64,000 bases of DNA from Omphalotus guepiniiformis. Taxonomy: Eukaryota; Basidiomycota; Agaricomycetes; Agaricales; Omphalotaceae. Location of the stretch: NCBI GenBank assembly GCA_028554645.1, contig JAQOOI010000062.1, positions 682,001-746,000 of the forward strand, read 5' to 3'. The position numbers and the translations under genes are program-made. Position 1 is the first letter of the stretch, and every line of letters begins with the position of its first letter. Shown piece after piece: positions 20,128 to 31,626 of the stretch. Under the pieces are notes generated by a model that was not told where the DNA came from, made no database searches, and saw only the letters and a program-made list of their open reading frames with translations.

Positions 20128-21843
20128 CTACACCCTCTCCAAATACCTCCCAACAACCTCCCACCATTTCTCCGTCTCATCAACCATAGGTAAATGTCCC
20201 GCACCCTCAATAACCTCAACTTCAACCTCAACTTTTACACCCCTCTCACTACGCCTCGCATTCCAATCCTTCGCGAGACCCCTCAACCCGTCCGCAACTT
20301 TCCCTGCCCCATCTAAAGACCCGGCAAGGAGCAACACAGGTACATCACTCTCCAACAACCCCTTCTCACCAGATAACAAATCATACTCTTGCAACGCAGA
20401 AGCACCAAGCGCGAACCCACCAAGAGTTGTCGACGTCACTTGCGATACGATACTCTCTGACCTCGGACGACGGTTTTGTATCTCAGACGCAAACCCTCCT
20501 CCTCCTCCGTCTTTATCTGGGATTGGATGGCACCGACTCCCGGTAGGAAACCACCTTGGAACTGTAATTTCTGCGAGTTTCTGCATACCTTCTTTACCAG
20601 AAGCGAGTGCGATTCTTTCGTTCCAAGCATCTTTGTTCCCGGTGGGCGTTTGAGGAGACGTATCGCACGCTACGACAGTATGCGTGAGATGCGGATACAT
20701 CGCGCTGAACGCCAACGCAGCTGCACCACCTTGACTCACGCCTATTATAGCGTGAGCTTTAGGTATCCCGAGTGTTTCAAGTAGAAGCGCGATATCTGAC
20801 GCGAGGATTGGGATCGTACATTCTATTGACCCATCGCGATCCTCAGGCTCTGAACCCGGTGTGGAGGGGTACGGGGAAGAAGCTGGTATATTACTAGGAT
20901 GTGAAGATTTCCCGTGCCCACGTTGATCGTGTAACAGGACATTATAAGTCGTATACCTCCTTAAGAATTTCTTCGCTTTCGATAATCCCGATCCTTCTGT
21001 AGGTGTTTGTGGGCCAAGTAAAAACGGTATCGCCCATTCCCACATACTCGTAGTGGTTAATAATGAATTCGCACAAACGATCCAAGGTGCGTCGGGGTGT
21101 GTGATGTATGTCTCTGCATGGATATAATGTCCTTTCGCATCAGGTAAAGCGACTTTGTGTGTGGTCTTTGTATAAGGCCAAGGAACGGAGGAATCAGACA
21201 TGGCTGCTACGTCCAAAGAAACGAGAAACCTCGAAACCATGTTGTATGTCGAAGTGATAGCGGCACATTCAACTAAAAGATCTTGAGTTTCGGAATCGTT
21301 GTTGGATGTTAGAGTTGATAAGGCGGAATGTAAAGCGGTAGTTACGCTAGGTGAAACCTTTATTGAAGTCGTGGAGTAATCTGCGAAAGATAGTGCGGCG
21401 TGTTGGAGTGGGGTGAATAACCCAGAGGAGGACGAGGACGAGGAAGGAGGATCAGGGAGACGAGATGTATCACGGATAGTGTATAGCTGTTCAGTCGTAA
21501 GCCCATGGTCACGACCTACATGCTCATGATGTATCCACTCAAACGCAGCATGGTTCCTCGCTGCCACACGTAAAATCTACACTCCATCACCTCAGTATAC
21601 ACACTACCACAAAACCACAAAAAAGCACCATACCATCAACTCTCTAACATCCCCACTCAACTTCCCCTTCGTCCTAACAGCCCCAAGTAAAGCATTCCAT
21701 CCCTCTGCAACGGGTGGTACGTGTAGTAATGTCCCATCGAGAGGTGTTAGACCACGTGAGCCGCGTCGTTCGCGGATGGCGTCGGCGATGGGGGATGTGT
21801 GCGGGGGTGGGTAGCGCCCGGGAACTATACGTGATGTTGGCAT
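20128..21843 (-). CDS. Carboxymuconolactone decarboxylase - alpha/beta hydrolase fusion
   Basis: Two exons (21843 to about 21634, then about 21578 to 20128) encode about 550 residues. The first 190 are a CMD/AhpD-like domain: LDGTLLHVPPVAEGWNALLG, then AARNHAAFEWIHHEHVGRDH followed by GLTTEQ. The rest is an alpha/beta hydrolase with the oxyanion/strand motif LLHDQRGHGKSS, nucleophile elbow GVSQGG, acid region LLLAGSLDG and catalytic histidine GAGHLPMVDE. In bacterial beta-ketoadipate pathways the two activities (PcaC decarboxylase and PcaD enol-lactone hydrolase) are sometimes fused as PcaL, but with the hydrolase first. Here the order is reversed. The substrate is unproven; aromatic-acid catabolism is the likely setting. 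A tRNA gene lies directly downstream. Confidence 0.85.
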
Positions 21844-22198
21844 TTGGTGGTGCTAGGTGGAGGTGGGAAGGGGGTGGGTGGGAGATCTTATCGAAGGAAT
21901 GGTAGGTGGATTATAATAATTGTACCGGGCCGGTCCCCGGAGGAAGCAAACCAATGGTGGCACCATTTGCCCAACATTTGGCGTTCAGAGGACGACGGGA
22001 TCGGATACTTTTGTCCCAGGGAAACTTTGAATCTTGACGCGCGGCGACCGTGACGCAAACAGCGAACTACGTGTATCTATAGTCAAACTCAAACTCCTGG
22101 ATATATTGAAATAATACTATGGGTATACTATAGCCTACAAGCAGGTAAAGCGCGACCAGCACCAGAACGAAATACGCCAACGGGTTGCGAATCATCAA
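21844..22198. other. Intergenic region, promoter of the CMD-hydrolase gene
   Basis: About 355 bases between the start of the fusion gene and the stop of the EF-hand gene, both on the minus strand. G-rich sequence lies close to the start codon. No further feature was seen. Confidence 0.4.
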
Positions 22199-25100
22199 TC
22201 ACTCCTTACGCTGATGATTCTGACTCGGAACCTGAGACTGCTTCGAAATAGCCAACAACTGTACCAACATATCTTTCATCCCACCAAGCTCAGCTTCAAC
22301 GCTCTTCATCCTTTCTTCCAAAGTCTGCATCTTAGGTGTCTGCCATAGAAAAACTCAGCACCACTTGTTGTACAAGACAAGAAAAACGCATTACCTTGAT
22401 ATGAGGAACATCAGGGAAGTCAGATTCAGCAGAATTGTATCCATCGTTGACACTGAGGTATTGTTCTTGCTCATGTTCATCCTCAAACTCAAACTGATGA
22501 AATGGTGTGATCGTCACGTCCGGTACTCGTAGTTGTAATCTGGGAAGGTCACGATCTGGATGTACGTCCCGAACCTCTTCGTCGTTTATCTTTATCGTGG
22601 GGCTCTGAAAACAATACCAAAACACTGTTAGCGGGCCACAACTTAAGCAGTGTAATGCAATACCTTTGGAACACCCGACCGGCGGTATGAGTTCCTTTTT
22701 GCCTAGAGAAACATAATCAGTCACTCGAATCCTATTCCAATCTCGACTCACTCTAGCCCGCGAACTAACATGCCCATACCGTTCCTTCGCACGAGAATCT
22801 TCCGGTTTTCTAGGTTTCACCGATACTCTCAACCTCCTCAACTCATCAGCCGAAGGTTGAGGTGGAAGTCCATATATCAAGAACTCTGTAGGTTTCGGAG
22901 GAAGAGTCTTCGATGTCCCTGGCCCTGAGAGTATCGAAGAGTTCCGTGTGACGCTCCAAAGATCTGTTCCGTTGTTGTTATTGAGGATTTGAGAATGAGG
23001 GTTTGGGAATTCTTGATCGTATGGGACCTGTAAACGAAAGCACGAACGATACTCCGAGTCAATATGACAATGGTAGGACGTGCAAGGTATCGAGGATAAA
23101 ACTTACACTACTAAAATGTTCATGCCAGCTCTCAAATATCCCATTCGCAAAACACCGAATTTGCAAAGGAACATCAAGCCTCTGCTGTCTCCACCCTTCC
23201 GTAAGGTTACTATACCTAATCCCAAAAGCATATGCCACACTCTGCACACTAGTTATCATATTCTCGAATTCTCGTTCGGAAAGTATGAGGTTATCTGCCA
23301 TCTCGACAATCCGTAGGTGGCGTTCTAGCACTAGGGACAGTAGAGGCAAAATATACTTGGTTTCTCTTTGAGCACGACGGGGGTAACTCAGAGGGGGGAG
23401 AATATTGGTACTCACGAGCTCAGTTCTAGAAGTTGACAACACTGCTTTGATTCCTTCGGGGCTATCGAGTTGATACCTGACAGCATCAAGTCGCCTTTGA
23501 AGACTTTCCACAGTAGTATGCATAATTTCCTCTCTGTACTTTGTCAGCTTCTCAAATTGAAGCAGGAGATCCCCGCCCTGATATCTGAGCATATCCGTGT
23601 GCAAGGATTCTACCATATACCATATCTCCGGTAGACATCCTTTTTGAAGATAAGGCTTGAAGTGTTTTCGGTTTTGTGGGAGCATTCGTCTGGCGTAGTG
23701 TTGGATGTCGTTCATGTAAACCTGGAAGAAGCGGAGTGGAATTAATGAGATTGGTTACGTTACGGGAGAGGTTAGGAGAGGTTGGGGATTTTTTTGGCTT
23801 ACTATGCACCGTGCTCTGTAACTATTAAAACCATTGAGTTTAGCGTTTCTCTTTCTCGGATGGAAGGACTCGAGGAACATACACGAGAGCATTCTGATAC
23901 CACCCAGCAGCAGCACTAGAAAAATCCCGACATTGAGCTGCGCTCCATACTCAAGATGTTCAAACACTGCTCACTATGCCAACGTGACAGGAACACTCCA
24001 ACCTTTAGGACGATCTCTCGAGAAATGATTGACTTCATGAACAGAGATATAACCACTGCCATCTGTATCAATGGCATCACCGATAGCTGGATGAACTGTC
24101 ATCAAATGTTTGGTTAGCAAGCGTTCAGATGCGAATGTACAGTGGTTGGGGGCATACAAATTATTTTCCCAATAAGTTTGAGTGTCCATTGTTCGGGATG
24201 CGACTCGCCAGTCGTTTTACGATGTTTAGCGAAGATGTTTGCAAAGTGATGGTGTAGAGCTAGGCCCCGGTGTTGTCCGTAAGGAGGAATCAGAAGTTCA
24301 GGATAACTCACTCACCATCGACAAAATGACGTGTCTTACAGCTCAGTCGCCATTTCTATTTCGCTATTTAGATATGTTGGCAGGTTGGTGTGTTTTCTTA
24401 AACGTACCATATCTAATGAAATACTCAGTATCTTATAGGAAGTCGGTCGAATGAAATATACCTTTCCAAATCTGACGGATATCTTCGTCCTTGACTAGCT
24501 CATGCGGTCCCGATTCCAACTGCATAGATATATGAATACGAAACCATGTGGGAACAAGTCGTGCTCACCTGCATCAGAATAACGTCGGTCGAGCGTTCCA
24601 TCGCCTGTTCAAGCTCCTTCTGAGACTCTTTAATCTCTAGTTGGAACATGGCCCTATCAATATGAACAACATGTCAATCCTGGTATACTCTGCATGAAAT
24701 GATCCACACACATATTAGACTGCAGTTGCTCGTTCAGATCGGTACGAAGGATAGTTCTTATCTGCGGAGTCAACTTCATCCCGAGGTTTTCCGCAATTTC
24801 ACTCAGAAATCTTGAATTCTGCGAGAAACAACTTCCGTCAACTTGTACCTGGGGTGCATCAAATAGGTTGAAACTCACATGAAAAGCCCTTTCTTCACCT
24901 CCGAAAGCTTCTATCTTTGCAGATATCCTTTCTTCAGTAGGGGTTTTCCGGCTGACCAGCTCGAGTAGCATGTCGACTTTATGTGAAAGGTTCGCTACGT
25001 TGTTATCGACTCTGTTGATGGTAAGAGCAGACACTTCTGTAAGGATGAATTGTAGTTTCGCTTGAAAGTCCTTGAATGCGGTTATAAATTCATTGATCTG

Positions 25101-26741
25101 GGATTTATAGGTTCCAGATTTCAGGGTACGAGCTTGGATACGGTTGAGCGTATGAGGTGACATGTACGAACAAGACGTACCGATATGCCCATGTTTGTGG
25201 TAAAGGCTGATGACAGAACATCAAAGCGAGAGCGCACAGTGAGCAAATTGCTGCCTCACCTTCTAAAGTTGCCTAAATCTTCCATCTTTTTGTTTACCTG
25301 GAGGGAAATTGTTTAGCATAGTTGAACACTGCGTACATGGCATGATTACAGACGTCGGTGATGAAGGCTTGCATTTCGTCATGAATTGTCAAGGGCATGT
25401 CGAAAAGAACTTTCAAGTCGCATAGCGAGTACCAGAAGGAGGTCTAGGTATCGCGACTTTAGCTGAAGGAAAGCTCATAGACAATAGATGTACCACTGTG
25501 AAGCAGACAAGGGTCTTCCAGGCTAATGAGCATAGGCGTACGCTTAATTCGGGGGAAATCATACCATATTCTTATCATTATCTCTCTTCTCTAGCTCTTT
25601 CTTCATTATAGTCTGATAGAGAATAATCTGATTCCAAGTCGGCCGACGAGGATTTTAAACACTTACGGTGAATAGCGATTTGGCAATCTAGGCATATGAT
25701 CAGGGCAATTCCAATTACCGAGCAAGGTAACTCACGACCAACATGGGTACATAGACACTGACAGCATCGAGAATGACCATCATGTCTTTGGCCGGTTCCA
25801 TCATATTTTGCGCGAATTCCTTTCCTTCCTGCCAGACAGGACCTAATCAAAGACGGTAAGACTGGAGATCTGGTCCTTGGCTCGAAAGCACTTACTTTCG
25901 GCGCAAGTGTTAAGGGTTTCCTGAGCACGCGCCAAATGCTCTGTACCATGCGCTATCAGTTTACCTGTTCCAATTGAATAAGAATTTCGCCGCCCAGGTC
26001 AAAGTGATACACATCCCTTACCGATTTTGATCAAAGCCGCCTTCTTGTCTTGCGGGCTCTGTTTCAGTCCTTCCGCAAGAAAAAGGCTTGGTCCCAACTC
26101 TCGGTCCAGCATATCCGAAGCTTCAACGAATGGCTGCCCATGTCGCTGTAATGCAGCATTGAATGGGTTAGAAGGAGGCTCAGGAGCATTCGGATACGAA
26201 ACGGGAGGACCGTGGTTTGCGCGTAAAGGCACAGGTGCTGGAATGTTGTTGCTATGCGGGAGGCCGTCGTATCTGTCGTTATTTCTAACTTGAGACTCGG
26301 CAGAATCACTTGGTCGGAGTGAATTGGGGTCGAACTCAAGATCTGACTGAGGACTGAGGCGAAGGGGTGCTGTACGATTGATGAGTCCGACATGATGATA
26401 ATGTTATGGCTAATGAACGCACCATAAGTCCCTTGAATACTCGCTTGCGATAAACCTGTGGGATCAGACGCTAGACGAGGTATTGGAGGTAGAGCACGGG
26501 TCTTAGAAGAAGTGCCCTTATACGCGGTGTCGAGAGACTCTAGACTGCGCGCAGTGACAAGTTGGTTCTGCGCGTTTGAGGTGTCCATTGTTGAAGATTT
26601 CTTTCTGCCTCGGAAGTACGAGAGAGGTGAAGAGATACCCATACGATGACCCGAGCGATGTCCACTCTCGAAATCAACGAAAGAATCCATAGATGCTGCA
26701 GGGCCCTGGGCCCGTCGGGATTTTGAAGGCAGTTGACTCAT
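22199..26741 (-). CDS. Large coiled-coil/EF-hand protein, Agaricomycete family of unknown function
   Basis: A long minus-strand gene with a dozen or more exons, from MSQLPSKSRRAQGPAASMDS at 26741 to SQNHQRKE at 22199. The N-terminus is Ser-rich and disordered. Around 25160-24660 there is a predicted coiled coil (LTINRVDNNVANLSHKVDML). At 24150-24060 one canonical EF-hand loop reads DTDGSGYISVHE and precedes VNHFSRDRPKGWSVP. This EF-hand with its following tryptophan segment is shared by a widespread mushroom-specific family that I know only as hypothetical proteins. A helical region with MLPQNRKHFKPYL follows, then a charged segment, and the last exon is another short coiled coil (LEERMKSVEAELGGMKDML). 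Exon borders between 23970 and 23720 and between 25950 and 25170 are uncertain, and two genes instead of one cannot be excluded. Confidence 0.65.
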
Positions 26742-27835
26742 GGCGGGTTACCGAGTCAAACGACCGCTGCTGAGAAGGTGGTGGTTATTCAATGGGAAGA
26801 TTCGTTGGGTGGCGTGAGCTGTATCACTACAAGTTCCCTTATGTTATGTTATGGGCGCGTCCTGCCTTCCTGTGACACTGCGCGCTAATCATGTCTGTTA
26901 TGATTTTTCCCAAAGCAAGGAGAATACGATTATTCTTGTAAGAGCCGCTGAAGAGGAGTTCAATTGAAAACAGATTCTATCATTCGATACTTGAAACTTC
27001 TGAAGATCAGCACATGTAGACAGATACCAGATGCCTATCTATGACTAGCAGTTCTGTGATTCAGCAACGGGAAGATTCTGCGAGGAAATGTGTTGCTTAC
27101 ATGCCCGATGGTTGCTAGATGCATTTCGAGTCGTATTCAACTCTTCTGATTTCGCGGTCGTGGTTGTGCAGGTAAAAGTTATCGCTTCCCGAACGGTTGA
27201 CTCGGCTCACCGGACCGGGGTAAGTCCGTCGGAAAAAGCGTTGCTCGTCTTGCAGTATCCAAGTGCATGCCGTTCTCAATCTCAGAACTTGCCGCACAGG
27301 CCATACTGGCTGGGCTGGTACACGCTGGTACACGGCCTTGGAAGCCTAGGAAGATCAGTGAGCTCATGATCCGCTCTATGGATTAAAATACAATGCTTCT
27401 GGATATCATGTTCGAAAGCACGTTTTATATCCTTTCCATTTACACCTCATGTGCTGTGTATTGTAGCTGGGTGCTGGGAGTGGGACGTATATGGTGGGAT
27501 TGCTATACTTCTCCAGACTGGCAAACATCGGCGGACGAAGGTGAAGTCCACGTCGGGCGCTTTTCTGACCGTTGATTCTGACACAGCTATACGCTCACAC
27601 ATATTTGCCGATACGCGCATGCTCTGAAGTCTCCTGGAGTACAAAAAGAAGCTCTGGGGCGGGAGGTATGGAAGCAAACGGAGAGGCTAAATCATGAGCG
27701 ACCGATATAGACCCTTTTGTCATTTTTGTTGTACCTATAGCTCGTTGAATACAAGATATTTTCTTACAGATATAGAAAGCCCCAAAGCGTAGAAATGTCA
27801 TCATCATAAACTTTCGTCGTATATACACCTCAGCA
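26742..27835. other. Intergenic region between the EF-hand gene and the GT90 gene
   Basis: About 1.1 kb. Short open frames occur on both strands but overlap each other and match nothing I know. It contains the promoter of the EF-hand gene (a repeated TTATG run near 26838-26854) and the 3' flank of the GT90 gene. Confidence 0.4.
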
Positions 27836-29997
27836 TCAATCCATCGCATGCCAATCGAAAACCTCAGCACCATCCCCATGATAAGTCATCTCTTCTCGAT
27901 CCAAACTCATCACTCGGGCGTATTCCAAAATCAGTCTGTAGAACGAAAAAAAGGAACGATCAGTAAATAATACTTTTTAGCTACGACGACGCGTTCTCAC
28001 CTGTAGAAATATGCAACAATATCCTCTCTTCTCCAAAATGCCTTGCTCCAATCTCTCCCTTGTTTTGCTATCTTTCGAGCTAGATCTTCATGTGCGCCGT
28101 CGCCGTTGGCGTCTCCACGGAAAAATATTAGGGTATCGTAGAGGTCGGAAAGGTCCACTTGTACAGGGACATAATGCACCCAAGGCGCTATTCGATCCGA
28201 GAACCTAGTAGGACGAAGAGGCGTTGTAAGTTTAGGCTTATGAAACACGAACATGAAGACCATACCATTCCGGGTATATCGTAGATTTAAAAACCAAAGA
28301 GTTAGAGGTGATTAGACGTTTGAAACGTCCTGACCATCCATTCCCATCAACCTATTACCGAATATATTCAATGAAAATCATACAACATTCCAATTGATTT
28401 GCGACTTACATCAAGAACATATTTATAATTACCCTGAGCTTTCAAACTCTGCATCTTCTTGAAATCATACATATCTTCCATGATTTTACAAGTTTTTTCG
28501 TCGCATTGCGTTGGACGCCCAGCAAACGCTATATCCATCAACGCTGGGTTGACCCTCGCTCTCTTAGCCTTCTTTGGTTCACCAACCGCCACATCTTCAT
28601 ATCCAGGTAGAGGCGGCGCGAGATACTCTATGGTCCCATTTATCTCATTCGCATACTGCACTAGCGCATCACGATGAGACGCCCTCCAACGCGTGTGCGA
28701 AGCATGAAAAATTCCGGTGTTCGTTCCACGCCAAAGCAACCGCTCCTCGATCTTATCGTCCCATTCAGGGTCATTCGAGCGGGGGAGAATATCCTCTACC
28801 CACCCATAAGGAGTAGGGAAACGAATGTTGTGGTGAACCGCAGTGCTACAGGATGCGAATTCGGGAACCATGGTATGTTGAGGCCCGGGACCCATGTTGT
28901 GCGAGAGGAATTGACCGTGGTGCCAAAAGAGGTTGGGGTGTTGACATGGGTCCATTGCCTTGTGGTGATCGTGAATGAGGAACTTTTTGACTCTGGGGGG
29001 CGCTGGAGCGTCGAGGTTGATGTGGATTTTACGAGCTGGAGAGTCTGGAGAACAGGCTGATCGCCAGCCGAGTGAGTGCACCTTTGGATGCGACGACCTG
29101 TAAAGATCTGCACACGTAGTGAGTTTGAGTAATAGTAAGTAAGGCGTATATGCTTCAACTTACACGACTGGACACTCGCTGCCTCCAAAGCAGTGCTTTT
29201 AACGACATAGTCTGACAGGCGATTCGGTCCATCGTGCGGAGAAAATGTTGCACGGAAGGGAGGCAAGAACTCCTCGATATCCCGAAGATGCTCGATTATA
29301 GCTTTGGAGTTGTAGATCAATTGGTCGTATCTTCCTTCCTCGAAGGCAGTTTTGACAACCTGAATCTTGCCCTTATCCGTCTTTCCTATGGTGTACGAGT
29401 CCTTCTTATCCTCCAGTTCAGCTTGAACTTGCTGTAAGTAAAAAGGGTCGATGCCCCAAAATGGTTCCAAGTCGTGGTAGATCTGGTCGTACTCGTCGGG
29501 TAGTAGGATGTCGTGAAGCTTGACATACTCCCACCTACGCAGGTCATGTCTTAAATGTATTATCAAGAGTCGCGAACATAGCGTACACACCACTGATCGA
29601 ATCCTTTGGGGGGACTCCTCCTGTACCTTCGTCTGTACTCCCTCACTGCTTCTTCAAGGGAAGAGCTGGCTTTCTTGATCTTCTCGTTCCACTCCTTTTC
29701 CGCTCGCTTCACAAGCTGGAAAATCGGATGTGGAGCATCAGGATTGACTTCAAGCAGCCCGTCCTCGCGAAAGATATGCTCCCCCAATGCTTTCCGGGAA
29801 ACATACTGATGGAATTCTTCCTCTTGCAATGGCGCAATCGCCATCATGTCGTCGGCCGAATTGTCGCCTCCAGCATTGTGATCAACCAAGACAGAGAGCC
29901 GGAAGAAAAAGGAAGGCAAGTTTGCAGACAAACACCACAAGATCAAGGCAGCCAAGAAGAGCCTCACATACCGACGACGAGGGCGATAGCCCAACAT
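27836..29997 (-). CDS. GT90 (CAP10-type) glycosyltransferase
   Basis: Minus-strand gene from [20 protein letters not shown] at 29997 to DWHAMD at 27836. A short basic N-terminus is followed by a single hydrophobic helix, the type II anchor of a Golgi enzyme. The lumenal part ends in the CAP10 domain: [20 protein letters not shown], then [35 protein letters not shown], and the closing [15 protein letters not shown]. This domain defines GT90 proteins, including cryptococcal CAP10/Cxt1, which act in xylosylation or capsule glycan assembly. About five introns interrupt it. The acceptor and sugar are unknown here. The long stem region (29900-29100) is charged and helical. Confidence 0.85.
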
Positions 29998-31626
29998 TGG
30001 CCCGAAGAATCAGGCATCTTGTGTAACAAAGTTGAGGTATAAGTAGAAAAGAACTAGTACGCGCCTCTGAGTTTCAATTTTCTGATTATCCGGAATCCTA
30101 AGTAACTTCTAATGTATTTAACGGCTGTGCCTGCGCGTTCGACGGTGCAAATGTATGCAACCTCGACGCCGCGTTTCGGTTTCTTCACGTAGATTGCAGA
30201 ATTCCTGTTTTTCATGCCTAAATGTCCTTTGGAAACAGATATATTTCATCGCGTTTCGATCGCGTTTCTTTGTAATCAGTCGTCGCTGCTCAGCACCTCA
30301 GACTCTCACCGCGGTGACTCCAAAGCGTAGTGATTAGTGCTATCTGCTAGGAAATCACACCTTGTGCAACTCATCGGAGAATCATTACAATTCGAAGCAC
30401 TTCATGTAACAGCTTGGAATCTGTTGGAATTCGTCCAGGCTGTTGATATTTGATTCATTTGATACTCATCAGAAAATTGACAGCTGGCTCTAAGTAAATG
30501 CTGGCATTACAACGCTTATACTTAAAATTACCTAGTTGCTTCAGGCTCAAGCTCTCGAGCACAGTAACTGCCAAAAGAGAGGCTCAAATTCAATAATGGA
30601 AGCTAACTTACTTATACATCCACGACCGATGGTGAGCCTCCCATCATTACCAGGCGATGAAATCAATCCTCAATGCTCCGTCCGTTGAGACTAGAATGAC
30701 GCATACATCATGCCTGTTCAGGCAGTGTCGGCGCTGTTCGGCCTTCAGTTTTGCTGCAGTATGATATGCATCATAAATTACCACCTGCGGTAAATCAGAG
30801 CGCAGGCACTGAAGGGATGTAATATGGCTGGGCGGTGGGCCCTCGGCTTTGCAGAGCTACGTCTCAAAGCCTACGCGCCGTCCGTAATAATCCTAAATCC
30901 GAAGGCAGGGAAAGATGTTTCACAATTCGCTGAAAATGGACAGAGTTTGAATAGAAGGCCGCGGAACGCGGGATTTGGGTAGACGACGGACGTGGTGTTT
31001 TGGCCAGTTGCTTTGAGGAACCTTCGCCGAGCAATGATAACGAAAAGACGGGTAGTACTTAGATGGTGCAGTCACCATTGGTTCTCGTATTTCCGGAAAG
31101 CCTATTTTGTTCATGAAATGTATAGTTCAGGTTGAAGTGTTTCAAAATTCACTAGCTTAACTTACAGTCAAAAGAGGATCTTCCAATACTGCCAGTCTCC
31201 TGTACTTGCGATCCAACGCGTCCGAGTCCTAATCACCATCGTCTGTCGGAGCCAATTCATAGATAGACTATGTATGCTCTAAGTCAACCTTGCGGGTCGT
31301 CATGAAAGTAGGGAAAGAAGCCATCAAACGTGATTAGCAAAGCGGACGGAGTAAGCCGCCGCGTCTTCAGCTTCAACGACTACTGCAACTCTCACTGTCT
31401 GTAAGTATCACGCTTTACCAGCGGTATTCATCTTATATGACCTGCATGTATCCTTCGATTAGACCACCCAACTTCAAACAGCATCAAAGTCAAGCCTATT
31501 AACTTTTCAGTGGCACTCGGCGGATTGGTACGTATTGTATTTTCAGAACTCAAATCTTCAACTCTTCGTGATTTTGACAGCACATATCGCAGCAGAGAAG
31601 TCTCCTAAAACTCTCAAGATTCTCAT
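29998..31626. other. Divergent intergenic region of 1.6 kb
   Basis: It separates the start of the GT90 gene (minus) from the GW-rich gene (plus). No gene is recognisable. The last 230 bases contain a likely 5'-leader intron (donor GTAAGTATCA near 31400, acceptor AACAG near 31480) before the start at 31627. The remainder shows mixed composition without repeats that I could detect. Confidence 0.4.
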
